From Thermotalea metallivorans (lineage in GTDB: Bacteria > Bacillota > Clostridia > Peptostreptococcales > Thermotaleaceae): a stretch of 64,000 bases of DNA. Both the position numbers and the translations under genes were made by a program. The stretch lies in NCBI RefSeq assembly GCF_001562415.1, contig NZ_LOEE01000027.1, positions 1 through 64,000 on the forward strand. The letters are read 5' to 3'. Shown piece by piece: positions 9,409 to 18,430 of this stretch (positions within the stretch are counted from its first letter, which is position 1; the number at the start of each line of letters is the position of its first letter). The notes under the pieces were generated by a model. That model searched no databases and was not told the origin of the DNA. It worked only from the letters and a program-made list of their open reading frames with translations.

Positions 9409-9783
9409 TTATTCATATCCTTCCATTTCCTCGGGCACTTTCACTTCAGTGATTTCTACTTTACCTAAGGCTGTAGATATTTCGACCTCCTCCCTCGTAC
9501 CATCAACCTCATAGGCTATTTTCAGATGGCGGCTGTCAATCATGGATAGCTCCAAGTAGTCGATTTGTTCCTCTTTCATAAAATCCTCTTTGATTTTTTC
9601 CCTTAAATTTTTCACCAAAAATATATCAAATCTCTGTATTTCTCCTAAATAATTGGATACAAAATCTTTTAATTTTTCATTGATTATAAAAATATGTCTT
9701 AAAGTCATATCCCGTCGAAAGTTTTCTATAGCAATAAACAATATCATTGTAATGAAGGTTGCAATAACCACAGCGCCCAACAT
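9409..9783 (-). CDS. Hypothetical membrane-anchored protein
   Basis: From the ATG at 9783 (GGGTGGGA upstream) this is a 124-residue protein. It has one N-terminal transmembrane helix (AVVIATFITMILFIAI) and a charged extracytoplasmic or cytoplasmic region rich in Glu and Lys. An alternative TTG start at 9831 adds 16 basic residues. I do not recognise a family. Such single-helix proteins with a small alpha/beta tail are common near spore and envelope genes, but nothing here proves that role. Confidence 0.5.
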   Translation of the reverse strand: MLGAVVIATFITMILFIAIENFRRDMTLRHIFIINEKLKDFVSNYLGEIQRFDIFLVKNLREKIKEDFMKEEQIDYLELSMIDSRHLKIAYEVDGTREEVEISTALGKVEITEVKVPEEMEGYE

Positions 9784-9993
9784 GTTCCATCCCACCCTTG
9801 CCTTTGTTTTACTTATTAAAATATTACCCAAAAAGATAGATAAAAATCTTTTTTCTTTCTATACGCAAATCTCTTCACAAACTTTAAAGAACATGATTGT
9901 AAACCTTTAAAATCCACAAATTGAAAGCAAATCAATATGGATTTACAACTTTAAAATTGAATTTATTTCAAAAGTTATATTTCTTGAAAGATT

Positions 9994-10035
9994 AACCAGT
10001 TGCCAGTTGCTAGTCACTAGTATTGGCAACTGGTT
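9994..10035. repeat. Inverted repeat in intergenic region
   Basis: Arms AACCAGTTGCCA (9994-10005) and TGGCAACTGGTT (10024-10035) are perfect complements, with GTTGCTAGTCACTAGTAT between. The wording resembles the GCTAACTGGCAGCT repeats at 205-345 and 51415-51545. The surrounding gap (9832-10231) is AT-rich and otherwise empty. Confidence 0.55.
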
Positions 10036-10231
10036 GCTGGTAAATGACAACAAGGTGCTCACTGTATAAAAATTTCTTTTTTCATAAAAGCATGAATTAA
10101 CTTTTAGAAATGTATATCAATAGAAATATCTACAAAAAAATTTGCAAAATAGTATTTGTATACCAGGGTTACTGAAAATCAATATGATAGAATATACTAT
10201 AGATATACCATTTTTTTCTCAGGAGGTATTT

Positions 10232-10957
10232 ATGCAGACTGTTGTTGCTTTTTTCGACATTGACGGAACCCTCTACCGCGATTCTTTGATGGTTGAACAC
10301 TTCAAAAAACTGCTGAAATATGAAGTCATTGATGCCGCCCTATGGCATCGCCATGCAAAGCACACCTATCAAGATTGGGATAAAAGACAGGGCAATTATG
10401 ATGATTATCTTTTGGAAATCGCCCAGATTTATATTGAATCCATGAAAGGACTGAATCGACATCAAATCAATTTCATTTCTGATCAGGTAATTAATTTAAA
10501 GGGAGATCGTGTCTACCGGTATACCCGCGCCAGAATCGCCTGGCATCAATGCCACAACCATAAGATTATTTTCATATCCGGCAGCCCATCATTTCTAGTA
10601 GAAAAGATGGCACAAAAATACGGCATTACGGATTTCAAAGGAACAGAATATTTGATAGATGAAAATGATAATTATACTGGCGAAATTATACAGATGTGGG
10701 ATTCCGAAAGTAAGCGGAAAGCCATCCTAGAATTTGTGGACAAATATCAGATTGACCTATCCCAAAGTTATTCTTATGGGGATACCAATGGGGACTTTTC
10801 CATGTTAAAAATGGTCGGGCACCCTATCGCCATCAATCCTACAAGGGAGCTCATTCAAAACATTCAATTGGATGAAGAATTAAGAGAAAAAATTACCCTC
10901 ATTATTGAAAGGAAAGATGTAATTTATAAACTGAATGCAAATGTGGAAATTCTATAA
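10232..10957 (+). CDS. HAD-IB family phosphatase
   Basis: A 241-residue HAD-superfamily hydrolase. Motif I FFDIDGTLYRD lies near residue 7, motif II FISGSP near residue 116 and motif IV SYGDTNGD near residue 185. The order and cap position fit subfamily IB (SerB-like phosphoserine or related phosphomonoester phosphatases). The start at 10232 follows AGGAGG by the usual distance, while the in-frame upstream extension has no ribosome binding site. It is transcribed toward dapL but separated by 160 bases. The substrate is unknown. Confidence 0.82.
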   Translation: MQTVVAFFDIDGTLYRDSLMVEHFKKLLKYEVIDAALWHRHAKHTYQDWDKRQGNYDDYLLEIAQIYIESMKGLNRHQINFISDQVINLKGDRVYRYTRARIAWHQCHNHKIIFISGSPSFLVEKMAQKYGITDFKGTEYLIDENDNYTGEIIQMWDSESKRKAILEFVDKYQIDLSQSYSYGDTNGDFSMLKMVGHPIAINPTRELIQNIQLDEELREKITLIIERKDVIYKLNANVEIL

Positions 10958-11117
10958 TTCCTTGAACTTCGCTTGATAAGTGATTTGTCATGGAAGCATT
11001 GTCTATGGACTTTTGATGTTCGAACACTTTTCTTTTCCTATGAATATAATGAAAAAGGCAAGTTTTTTCACCGGGAATCCATTTTCCCATTTTCAATAGG
11101 AAAGGAGACAACTTACC

Positions 11118-12350
11118 ATGAATTTCATTCAAAATAAAATAGCAGCCCGTCTTGGTGGTAAGAATTTCGATACATCAAAAAAAAATTATAAATTTATGAA
11201 AATAAAGAAGGCAAAGGCAGAGGCCATGGCCCAATGGCCCCACCTTCCCCTGATTGATCTTGGCATAGGAGAACCTGACTTGCCTGCCGACCCCCTGGTT
11301 GTCCATACCCTTTCACAAGAGGCCGGCAGGCCGGAAAATCGTTGGTATGCCGACAATGGAATACCGGCTTTTCAAGAAGCTGCCGCCCGATACCTCCTTC
11401 ATGTGTATCACGTGGCAGAAATTGACCCCTATCGTGAAATTCTCCATGGCATAGGGGCAAAGGCGATTTTGGCAATGCTTCCCCTATGCTTTATCAATCC
11501 GGGAGAAATTGCCCTCACCACGGTACCCGGCTATCCCGTAATTGCTGCCAACACAAGGCATTTGGGCGGAGAAGTCTATCATCTGCCTTTGTACAAAGAA
11601 AATCATTTTTATCCTGACTTTTCGAGGATTCCTCGAGCTGTTTTGGAAAAAGCAAAGCTCTTATATATCAATTATCCAAACAATCCCACAGGCCAGGTGG
11701 CCACAAGGGCATTTTATGAGAATGTGGTTGACTTTGCCTACAAAAACGGCATCATTGTCATCTCCGATGCCTCCTATGGTCCCATTACCTTCGATGACTG
11801 CCAACCCCTCAGCTTCCTGTCGGTAGACGGGGCGAAGGAGGTAGGAGTCGAAATTCATTCCTTATCCAAAGCTTTTAATATGACAGGCTGGCGCCTCGCC
11901 TTTATTGCCGGCAACGCCAAGATCATCGAAGCCTACGGCCATGTGAAAAACAACATAGATTCCGGCCAATTTATTGCCATTCAAAAGGCAGGAATTTGCG
12001 CCTTGGATCATCCCGAAATTATTCGTAAAAATTGTGAACGATATTCCAGAAGACACGATCTACTGGTAAAGGCCTTACGGGAAGTCGGTTTTCAAGCAGA
12101 AAAACCTAAGGGAACCTTTTATTGTTATGTGCCTATTCCAAAGGGAACAAAATCTGGAATCTCCTTTCAAAATGCAGAAGAGGTCTCGGAGTATTTGATT
12201 CAGAGAGCTCTTATTTCTACAGTCCCCTGGGACGATGCAGGTTCTTTTTTGCGCCTCTCCGTCACCTTTGAAGCAAAAGATGAGCAAGAAGAAAAAGAAG
12301 TGATGAAAGAATTGAAGAAAAGATTGTTGCAGCTAGCGCTTGTATTTTAA
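11118..12350 (+). CDS. dapL: LL-diaminopimelate aminotransferase
   Basis: A 410-residue fold-type I PLP aminotransferase matching the DapL group throughout: LIDLGIGEPD, YPNNPTGQVA, the PLP lysine K251 in HSLSKAFNMTGWR, and the DSGQF and PWDDAG segments. It converts tetrahydrodipicolinate directly to LL-diaminopimelate with glutamate as donor, in lysine and peptidoglycan synthesis. AAAGGAG precedes the ATG. I looked for a lysine riboswitch in the 160-base leader and saw none. A strong terminator follows. Confidence 0.9.
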   Translation: MNFIQNKIAARLGGKNFDTSKKNYKFMKIKKAKAEAMAQWPHLPLIDLGIGEPDLPADPLVVHTLSQEAGRPENRWYADNGIPAFQEAAARYLLHVYHVAEIDPYREILHGIGAKAILAMLPLCFINPGEIALTTVPGYPVIAANTRHLGGEVYHLPLYKENHFYPDFSRIPRAVLEKAKLLYINYPNNPTGQVATRAFYENVVDFAYKNGIIVISDASYGPITFDDCQPLSFLSVDGAKEVGVEIHSLSKAFNMTGWRLAFIAGNAKIIEAYGHVKNNIDSGQFIAIQKAGICALDHPEIIRKNCERYSRRHDLLVKALREVGFQAEKPKGTFYCYVPIPKGTKSGISFQNAEEVSEYLIQRALISTVPWDDAGSFLRLSVTFEAKDEQEEKEVMKELKKRLLQLALVF

Positions 12351-12355
12351 GCCAG

Positions 12356-12398
12356 AAGAATCATTACAGCCTTTCCTAAGGCTGTAATGATTCTTTTA
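12356..12398 (+). terminator. Terminator after dapL
   Basis: Long arms AGAATCATTACAGCC and GGCTGTAATGATTCT form a 15-bp stem around a short AAGG-type loop, followed by TTTTATG. It begins six bases after the dapL stop. Confidence 0.9.
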
Positions 12399-12538
12399 TG
12401 ATATTGTCCTGCCATCAGCAGCTCAATTCCTACTCAAAAAACATCTTTATTTCAAAAATATATCTTTACAAATTTCGACACTTTTTGATAAAATAAATCA
12501 CGGATGCATCAGCATCACATCCATTGTTGATATATCGC

Positions 12539-13141
12539 TTATTTCACATCCCCCTTTTTATATCCCTTTTCAGAAGGGATTTTTTTATCTCCTTCTCTCT
12601 TTTTTTGATCCATTCGGAAAGCTTCTTTGATTTGCCCTTTGTTCTCCTTTGCACATCGCCCGCAGTAGATTACCCTTTTTATATTTTTTGTACTTTTATA
12701 CACGCTTTTGCATTTTCTGCATACATATGTGTAGCGATAAACATCTTCATTCCTTTTTGCCCAAATACACTCACTGTGAAAAATTTTTCTTAGAGTCTTC
12801 TTGAAAACTTCCCCATGACCATGTTTCAACTTCCCCTGCTTATAGAGATAATAGTGGGCAAGCTCATGCTTTAAAATCTCTAGCAGTTCCAGTTTCCCAA
12901 ATTTTTCTGCATATTGTCTATTCACTTGAATCAACCCATGGCCCGTTTTTATATCATAGCGTATATTGGCTCCGGAAGTTTTTAACCGATTGGACCATTT
13001 TACTTCCCCTGTATATGGTTCTTGTACATAATACATATATATCCTATCGGTAATCCACAGAAGGTCTTTTTCCTGCAGGTTTTCCATGGCGGAAATTTGA
13101 TAGTATAAGGATTCGGTAAAAAGATCATTTTGTCTCCACAT
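12539..13141 (-). CDS. SprT-like zinc metalloprotease family protein
   Basis: A 200-residue protein with the zincin motif HELAHYYLYKQGKLKHG near residue 92. A C-terminal zinc-ribbon follows, built from CRKCKS and YCGRCA (residues 142-164). This is the SprT / SprTLa architecture. Relatives in eukaryotes (Spartan) cleave DNA-protein crosslinks, while bacterial members are little studied. GGGGAGAG precedes the ATG at 13141. The last 30 residues are strongly basic. It follows the histidine kinase gene on the same strand after 99 bases. Confidence 0.8.
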   Translation of the reverse strand: MWRQNDLFTESLYYQISAMENLQEKDLLWITDRIYMYYVQEPYTGEVKWSNRLKTSGANIRYDIKTGHGLIQVNRQYAEKFGKLELLEILKHELAHYYLYKQGKLKHGHGEVFKKTLRKIFHSECIWAKRNEDVYRYTYVCRKCKSVYKSTKNIKRVIYCGRCAKENKGQIKEAFRMDQKKREGDKKIPSEKGYKKGDVK

Positions 13142-13240
13142 TTTTCTCTCCCCATCCTATGGTAGTTCTCATTTGAGTTTGTATATAAACCTTTGATGCT
13201 TGGCTTCCTATTAGTACAGGCCCTCAATGCTGTTTTCCAA

Positions 13241-14164
13241 TCACCCTTGTTTCGGCAAGAATATAGAAAAAGATATCCTCTTATATTGGGTTGCATCAAT
13301 CTCAATGACCCCATTATATTTTTCAATAAGTTTTTTTACAATGTATAATCCAAATCCTCTTCCATCGGATTCTTTTGTTGTATACCCGGGCTTATAAAAA
13401 TTCTCATAGGCATCCCCGGCCAAAAAACCGCTGTTTTCAATTTTAAACCGGTACACAGCATCTATCTGATCGATACATACGCTGACAAAAGGCTCTTGCT
13501 TATCTTCCAATGCTGCTTCAATAGCATTGTCCACAAGATTGCCTATGATGCTGCATAAATCCCAAGACTTTATATGGGGCATATCCACTTTGCAGGTGGA
13601 TATAATCTCGAAATTTACTCCATTTCTTTCTGCCATTTCTTTTTTGGTATTCAAAAGGGCCGTCAATGGTGGATTCCCTATCCTGATAATTTGTCCTACA
13701 TGCAGGTAGTTGTTTGCAATACCGTTGAGGTATTCCAAAAGCTTATCATATTCTTTCAAAAATGCCATGGATTGCAATGTTTGAATATGATGAATATAGT
13801 CATGCCTTTGGCTACGAAGTATATGGATCAGTTCCTCTGTATTTTCCAGATTGCTCCTTATGGCATTGATCTCTATCTGTTTTTCCTTTTTTGCCCTTTG
13901 TTCCAGCTTTTTTGTAAAAACAAAAATCAATCCCGTAGAAAATATGACAGAAGCATTTAAAAACAAAATTTCTCCTCTTATTCTTCCAAATAGATTGGAA
14001 ATAAGGGCAAAATAATTGAACAGCATCAAGGCAGCACTTTGAAGAAACAACGCCAGCAAAACAATGAATTTACTTTGATTTATCAAGATATCACCCACTG
14101 TTTCAAATTTAATTAAAAATGCATATGCTGCTTCATCATCTTTTTTTACTTCAACATCCCACAT
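13241..14164 (-). CDS. GHKL-type sensor histidine kinase, short two-helix sensor
   Basis: A 307-residue kinase of the AgrC/CitA-like GHKL group. Two transmembrane helices (FIVLLALFLQSAALML and ILFLNASVIFSTGLIF) are followed by a coiled linker, the phospho-accepting RSQRHDYIHHIQ box, the N box IIGNLVDNAIEAA and the G box GRGFGLYIV. The sensor is much shorter than the six or seven helices of peptide-sensing AgrC. I chose the ATG at 14164, spaced correctly from AAAAGGA; the longer frame runs back through the terminator into the next gene. Its likely partner is the LytTR regulator at 28777-29502, on the far side of the biosynthetic operon. Confidence 0.82.
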   Translation of the reverse strand: MWDVEVKKDDEAAYAFLIKFETVGDILINQSKFIVLLALFLQSAALMLFNYFALISNLFGRIRGEILFLNASVIFSTGLIFVFTKKLEQRAKKEKQIEINAIRSNLENTEELIHILRSQRHDYIHHIQTLQSMAFLKEYDKLLEYLNGIANNYLHVGQIIRIGNPPLTALLNTKKEMAERNGVNFEIISTCKVDMPHIKSWDLCSIIGNLVDNAIEAALEDKQEPFVSVCIDQIDAVYRFKIENSGFLAGDAYENFYKPGYTTKESDGRGFGLYIVKKLIEKYNGVIEIDATQYKRISFSIFLPKQG

Positions 14165-14185
14165 CTCCATTCCTTTTAAAATTTG

Positions 14186-14225
14186 ACAAAAAACCACCTG
14201 CGTTTTCCACAGCAGGTAGTTTTTT
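14186..14225 (-). terminator. Terminator at end of KAS III operon
   Basis: The minus strand reads ACTACCTGC, loop, GCAGGTGGT (14193-14220), then TTTTTTGTC. The stem has one G-U pair and starts 12 bases after the last condensing-enzyme gene. The kinase gene just beyond may depend on read-through. Confidence 0.8.
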
Positions 14226-14231
14226 ATCTTT

Positions 14232-15278
14232 TTATTCACCCTTTCCCCATTGCAAGGTGGTTGCCGCAAAGCTATAGCCAAGGCCGCCTGACAATAATAG
14301 CACCTTGCTTCCATTCTTGATCTTATGATTTTCAATTCCCAATTTTAAAGACAAAAGGGGATCTACGTGGCCCACATGGCCATATTCATCCAAATAGATT
14401 GATTTTTCTTGACTTAGTCCCAATTGTTCCAGTATATATTGATGGGAAGATCGCTTGATATGGACTAAGGCAACATAATCCAATTCATGGCTTTCAAAAC
14501 CACTCATTGCTAGGGATTTGCGCGCAACGGCTAAAAAATTGGGAATGCTTTTTTCATTCAAATCCTTCTTAAATCTTTCAAAATCGGGCATCTTCAGCTT
14601 CCAAAAACCTTGGCACTTTGTAGATTCAGGCTTCCGAGGATCTGAGGTTCCATTGTGGGATGCCACCACATCATCGGCAAATGCCGACTCAACCATAATG
14701 CTGGTCTCCAAAATATGATTGTACGGATGATTTTTCTTCAGTAAGATTGCACATGCCCCCGGGGCCAACGGAAGCATAAAGGATGAATGTGGATCCGTGG
14801 GGTCTACCAAATAGCAGATTGTATTTCCTCCTGCAATCAACACTGTATTGATATACCGATCCGCCTTCATCATATCCTTTGCCACCTTCAATGCCAAAGG
14901 CGTAGCAGCACATCGATAGGACATATCAAAAGCCCATGCATTAACTGCCCCGATTTCTTTTTGCACTTTAATGGCTGCCGTCCAGCATATATATTCTTTG
15001 TATTCCTCTCCATTAAAAATAATCAGGTCTATTTCTTCCGGCTTTACTTGGGCTTTCTGCAGACAATTCTTTGCAGCCTTTATGGTCATAGCCACACAAT
15101 GATCTTCTTGAGAACCCCATACTTTTTGTTTTATCCCTATTTTTTCCCGAATAACCTTCTCCGGTATGCCCCAAACTTTCTCCAGCTCCTTCGCATGGAT
15201 CCGTTTTTCCGGCAAATACAGTCCAAATCCTACGATGCCACATTGCACATCTTCCCTATACATGGGCATTCCCCACAT
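14232..15278 (-). CDS. KAS III-like condensing enzyme, divergent triad (paralogue 6)
   Basis: A thiolase-fold protein of up to 348 residues. The nucleophile Cys123 is kept (DMSYRCAATP). The usual catalytic histidine position aligns with Val272 (ALVHIKRSSH, with a His one place later), and the usual Asn is His301 (EYGHVGHVDP). The family condenses or transfers acyl groups from CoA or ACP thioesters. With this triad, decarboxylative condensation is doubtful, and a transfer or structural-partner role is possible, as in heterodimeric pairs such as PqsB/PqsC. The start is uncertain: ATGs at 15278, 15269 and 15263 all overlap the upstream gene's end. Confidence 0.8.
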   Translation of the reverse strand: MWGMPMYREDVQCGIVGFGLYLPEKRIHAKELEKVWGIPEKVIREKIGIKQKVWGSQEDHCVAMTIKAAKNCLQKAQVKPEEIDLIIFNGEEYKEYICWTAAIKVQKEIGAVNAWAFDMSYRCAATPLALKVAKDMMKADRYINTVLIAGGNTICYLVDPTDPHSSFMLPLAPGACAILLKKNHPYNHILETSIMVESAFADDVVASHNGTSDPRKPESTKCQGFWKLKMPDFERFKKDLNEKSIPNFLAVARKSLAMSGFESHELDYVALVHIKRSSHQYILEQLGLSQEKSIYLDEYGHVGHVDPLLSLKLGIENHKIKNGSKVLLLSGGLGYSFAATTLQWGKGE

Positions 15279-16293
15279 ATTCTACCAAAGCACTCGCCCA
15301 GGAAAAACCGGCTCCTGCGCTAAAGAGCATAATCTTATCACCCTTTTCAAATTTTCCATCCTCCTGCATTTTGTCCAGATTGAAGAAAATATCTGCAGGC
15401 CCCATATGACCATGTTCGTAGGAGATGTAAGCTGAGGTCTTTTCTTCGGGAAATTCTATGGTTTGAATAACTTTGTCCAGTACATGTTTGCCGATATTGT
15501 ACAAAACTACTTTATCAACATCTTCAACGGTATACCCTAATCTGTTCAACAGTTCTATCATTACCTTCTTGTTGTTATTGGCTAACGTACTATACAATTG
15601 TTCTCTTTTGGCATCATCGCTCAAATATTCTGCTGCTGTTTTTTTACAGTCCAGGTGAAATGCCCCTTGTGCTATGTTCTCAACTGTTGCCGGGCATCTC
15701 ACCCCTCCCACAGGTATTCTCCACAGATGATGAAAACTCCCATCGGTCAAGGCATGGGTCCCCAAAATCCGAAATCCCGTATTGCCTCGCTTCAACAGGG
15801 CAGCACTGGCACCATCTCCGTAGAAATTTGCAGAGGCTGCCTTCCACCTGTTCACCACAGGTTTTTCGTATTTGTCGGCACAAACGACCAATATATGGCG
15901 AAGATCCAAATCTGTCTGCAGCCTGCTGAAGGCAAAATCCATCGCGGCCATGCCGCCGCAGCAGAATTGTTCTATCCGAAAAGCATAGGCATTACGAGCC
16001 CCGATTTCATGCTGTATTCTTGCCGCATCAGACCACCTCAAATAGTCGGCAAAGGTATTGGCATACACGACAACATCGATTTCCTCCGGAGATATGCCCC
16101 CTTTTGCTATAGCAATTTCCGCTGCCTTTATTCCCATATCCGTAGGTTCCTCGTCCTTCGCCGCATACACTTTATTTGTTCCCATGGCCGTGATTTCTTT
16201 TTCTGTAAGTCCTTCGGCTTCTGCTATATCCTTTATAAAGATGGCATGTTTTGGAACGTATCTTCCCGTTGATGAAATTCCCACCATCGGCAT
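15256..16293 (-). CDS. KAS III-like condensing enzyme with Cys-Tyr-His triad (paralogue 5)
   Basis: A 345-residue member of the same fold. The nucleophile is Cys111 or Cys112 (IEQFCCGGMA). At the usual His position the alignment shows Tyr265 (VVLYNIGKH), and at the Asn position His296 (YEHGHMGPADIFFN). These signatures are shared with the next gene upstream, so the two form one subfamily. GGGAGGGAAAAT precedes the ATG at 16293; a longer in-frame extension overlaps the upstream gene and has no such site. Its 3' end overlaps the following paralogue. Confidence 0.82.
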   Translation of the reverse strand: MPMVGISSTGRYVPKHAIFIKDIAEAEGLTEKEITAMGTNKVYAAKDEEPTDMGIKAAEIAIAKGGISPEEIDVVVYANTFADYLRWSDAARIQHEIGARNAYAFRIEQFCCGGMAAMDFAFSRLQTDLDLRHILVVCADKYEKPVVNRWKAASANFYGDGASAALLKRGNTGFRILGTHALTDGSFHHLWRIPVGGVRCPATVENIAQGAFHLDCKKTAAEYLSDDAKREQLYSTLANNNKKVMIELLNRLGYTVEDVDKVVLYNIGKHVLDKVIQTIEFPEEKTSAYISYEHGHMGPADIFFNLDKMQEDGKFEKGDKIMLFSAGAGFSWASALVEYVGNAHV

Positions 16294-16312
16294 ATTTTCC
16301 CTCCCTCTCGTC

Positions 16313-17347
16313 CTAAAACTGTATGGCAGCACTGGCCGTGGAAAAACCGGTACCTGCACTAAAAATAGTAACCAATTGACCAGATCGAATGTCTGTGGTT
16401 TTCAACATTTGATCCATGTTGAAAAATATATCCACAGGTCCCATATGTCCATGATTTTTGCACACATTCCATGAAGTATCTTGGATATCCATTTCCATGA
16501 CATCACAAATATTCTGTATAATATAGCGGCCTACATTATAAGTGATCATTTTATCAACCTGAGATTTTTTTCTGCCTATTTTTTCAAGGAGGCGATGCAA
16601 TGTGGCAATATTGGTGTTTATCATCCTCTCGGCCACCCGTTTTCGTTCCTCGTCATCCTTCAAATATTCCAGGGCAAACCGATTCATATCGATTCGAAAC
16701 AACCCGTCTTGAATATGCTGGCTCTGCAGGGGGACTGCTGTCCCACCCACCGGTATCCTCCACAGATGATTCAATTCCCCATCCGTCATATTGCATACGC
16801 CAATAATTTCATTGGTTGTCACACCTCTTTTGATAACAGCTGCACTGGCCCCATCCCCAAAAAAACATGCATCGGCGTTTTTCCAACGGTTTACAATCGG
16901 TTCCCGAAATACATCGGCCGATACAATCAGTACAGTGTTGATATGGGCATTGGACTTTATCTTGGCACAGGCATATTCCAATGCAATAATCTGGGCATTG
17001 CAGGCCTGATCCAATCTCATGGCGGCAGCATTTTTTGCACCAATTTCATGCTGTATTTTGGCATATTCCGCCCATATAAAGTACTCGGGAAAAGCGCCGT
17101 AGGAATACAGGATCAGATCAATTTCTTCCGGGTATATATTAGCTTCTTGAATGGCTTTTTTGGCTGCTTTAACGGCCATATCCGTAGGGTATTCATCATC
17201 CTCTGCCACATGAACTTTTTCAATGCCGATCTTTTCCAAATATTCCCTTGTAAATCTGTATTTTCCCTTTATAGCCTCTGTATATACAATTTTTTTAGGA
17301 GAATAAGATGCAGTACTTGCTATGCCAACGCCTGAATAAATCGTCAT
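16313..17347 (-). CDS. KAS III-like condensing enzyme with Cys-Tyr-His triad (paralogue 4)
   Basis: A 344-residue thiolase-fold protein. Cys116 (RLDQACNAQI) is the expected nucleophile. Tyr270 (KMITYNVGRY) replaces the histidine and His301 (NHGHMGPVDIFFN) replaces the asparagine of FabH. It shares the IPVGG loop with its neighbour and the FFGDGA segment with standard KAS III. AAAGGAGAGG precedes the ATG. Pair formation with the neighbouring paralogue is plausible but inferred only from similarity and adjacency. Confidence 0.82.
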   Translation of the reverse strand: MTIYSGVGIASTASYSPKKIVYTEAIKGKYRFTREYLEKIGIEKVHVAEDDEYPTDMAVKAAKKAIQEANIYPEEIDLILYSYGAFPEYFIWAEYAKIQHEIGAKNAAAMRLDQACNAQIIALEYACAKIKSNAHINTVLIVSADVFREPIVNRWKNADACFFGDGASAAVIKRGVTTNEIIGVCNMTDGELNHLWRIPVGGTAVPLQSQHIQDGLFRIDMNRFALEYLKDDEERKRVAERMINTNIATLHRLLEKIGRKKSQVDKMITYNVGRYIIQNICDVMEMDIQDTSWNVCKNHGHMGPVDIFFNMDQMLKTTDIRSGQLVTIFSAGTGFSTASAAIQF

Positions 17348-17361
17348 TTGCTTCCTCTCCT

Positions 17362-18402
17362 TTATTCTATAAAATCATGCTTTTCATTCCATTCCACCAG
17401 CATGGCAGCCCAAGCCAATCCGGCTCCGAAGGAAACCAGCGCTACCTTGTCTCCTGCCTTTACTTTTCCCAATTCCACGGCCTCCGTCAAGGTGATAAAA
17501 GGAGATGCCCCTCCCGTATTTCCATACTTTTCAATGGTTGTATGGGTCTTTTCCATTCCTAGCCCCAGCTTTTCCATGGACAGCTTGATAATATTGATAT
17601 TGGCCTGATGGGGAATCACAAAATCAATATTTTGAACATCAATTCCTGCTGCCGCCGCCACCTGCTGAATGCTCTGGGGAAAAACCGTTGTGGCAAAATT
17701 CCATACGGCACCGTTATCCATTCTTAAATACCTTACCTTTGCATCATCCACATTTTCTCTGGTAATGGGCATTCTCGTTCCACCGGCAGGTATAATGCAA
17801 GCATCATATCTTGACCCGTCCACATCCAGCAAATAGGTTTGTATTCCCTTTCCTTTTTCTACTCTGCCCAAGACCATGGCCCCTGCCCCGTCGCCAAAAA
17901 AACAGCAGGTATTTCTGTCATCCCAATTTAAAATATTTCGACTCAGTATGTCCCCGGCAATCACCAGAACATTTTTGCAGGAGCCGCTTGCCACAAAATT
18001 GGCACCGATGGCAATCCCATATACACTTCCTGGACACCCTCCGATCACAGCATCAAAGGCTCCTGCATGTTTCATTCCCAGTTTATGCTGGACAAGAAAG
18101 GCAGTGGACGGATCGATATGGTCTGGATCGACCCGAGCCAATACAATCAAATCAATATCCCCAGGTTCCAATCCTGCATTTTCCAAGGCCCTTCTTCCGG
18201 CCTCCACGGCCAAATCCGACAGGGCTTGATGCTCAGCAGCCCATCTTCTTTCCCTTACTCCAATTTTCGTCCTGATCCACTCGTCAGAAGTGTCAATCCT
18301 TTTTGCCAAATCATGATTTGTAACGATTTTTTCCGGTACATAATAGCCCAGCCCTCTGATTCCAACACCATAGCTTTGTGATTTTCCTAAATTTGCTATC
18401 AT
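17362..18402 (-). CDS. 3-oxoacyl-ACP synthase III-like condensing enzyme (paralogue 3)
   Basis: A 346-residue KAS III homologue with a complete standard triad: Cys123 (GGCPGSVYG), His265 (VIPHQANIN) and Asn295 (KYGNTGGAS). It is therefore a credible decarboxylating Claisen enzyme using an acyl-CoA primer. The N-terminal GIRGLGYYVPEKIVTN is shared with the paralogue at 19299-20315. GGGGG lies six bases before the ATG. It is one of only two paralogues in the cluster with all standard catalytic residues. Confidence 0.87.
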   Translation of the reverse strand: MIANLGKSQSYGVGIRGLGYYVPEKIVTNHDLAKRIDTSDEWIRTKIGVRERRWAAEHQALSDLAVEAGRRALENAGLEPGDIDLIVLARVDPDHIDPSTAFLVQHKLGMKHAGAFDAVIGGCPGSVYGIAIGANFVASGSCKNVLVIAGDILSRNILNWDDRNTCCFFGDGAGAMVLGRVEKGKGIQTYLLDVDGSRYDACIIPAGGTRMPITRENVDDAKVRYLRMDNGAVWNFATTVFPQSIQQVAAAAGIDVQNIDFVIPHQANINIIKLSMEKLGLGMEKTHTTIEKYGNTGGASPFITLTEAVELGKVKAGDKVALVSFGAGLAWAAMLVEWNEKHDFIE

Positions 18403-18430
18403 TTGTTTCCCCCCTATGTATTTTGTCCTC

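Noticed and set aside
10024-10037. TGGCAACTGGTTGC as a sigma54 -24/-12 promoter
   Set aside because: The GG-GC spacing is one base short, and the sequence is half of a perfect inverted repeat.
10958-11117. Possible lysine riboswitch before dapL
   Set aside because: The leader is only 160 bases, lacks the conserved multi-helix core and has no terminator or anti-terminator alternative.
14165-14335. N-terminal extension of the GHKL kinase into the preceding gene
   Set aside because: It would translate through the operon terminator and the end of a condensing-enzyme gene, and a well-spaced start exists at 14164.
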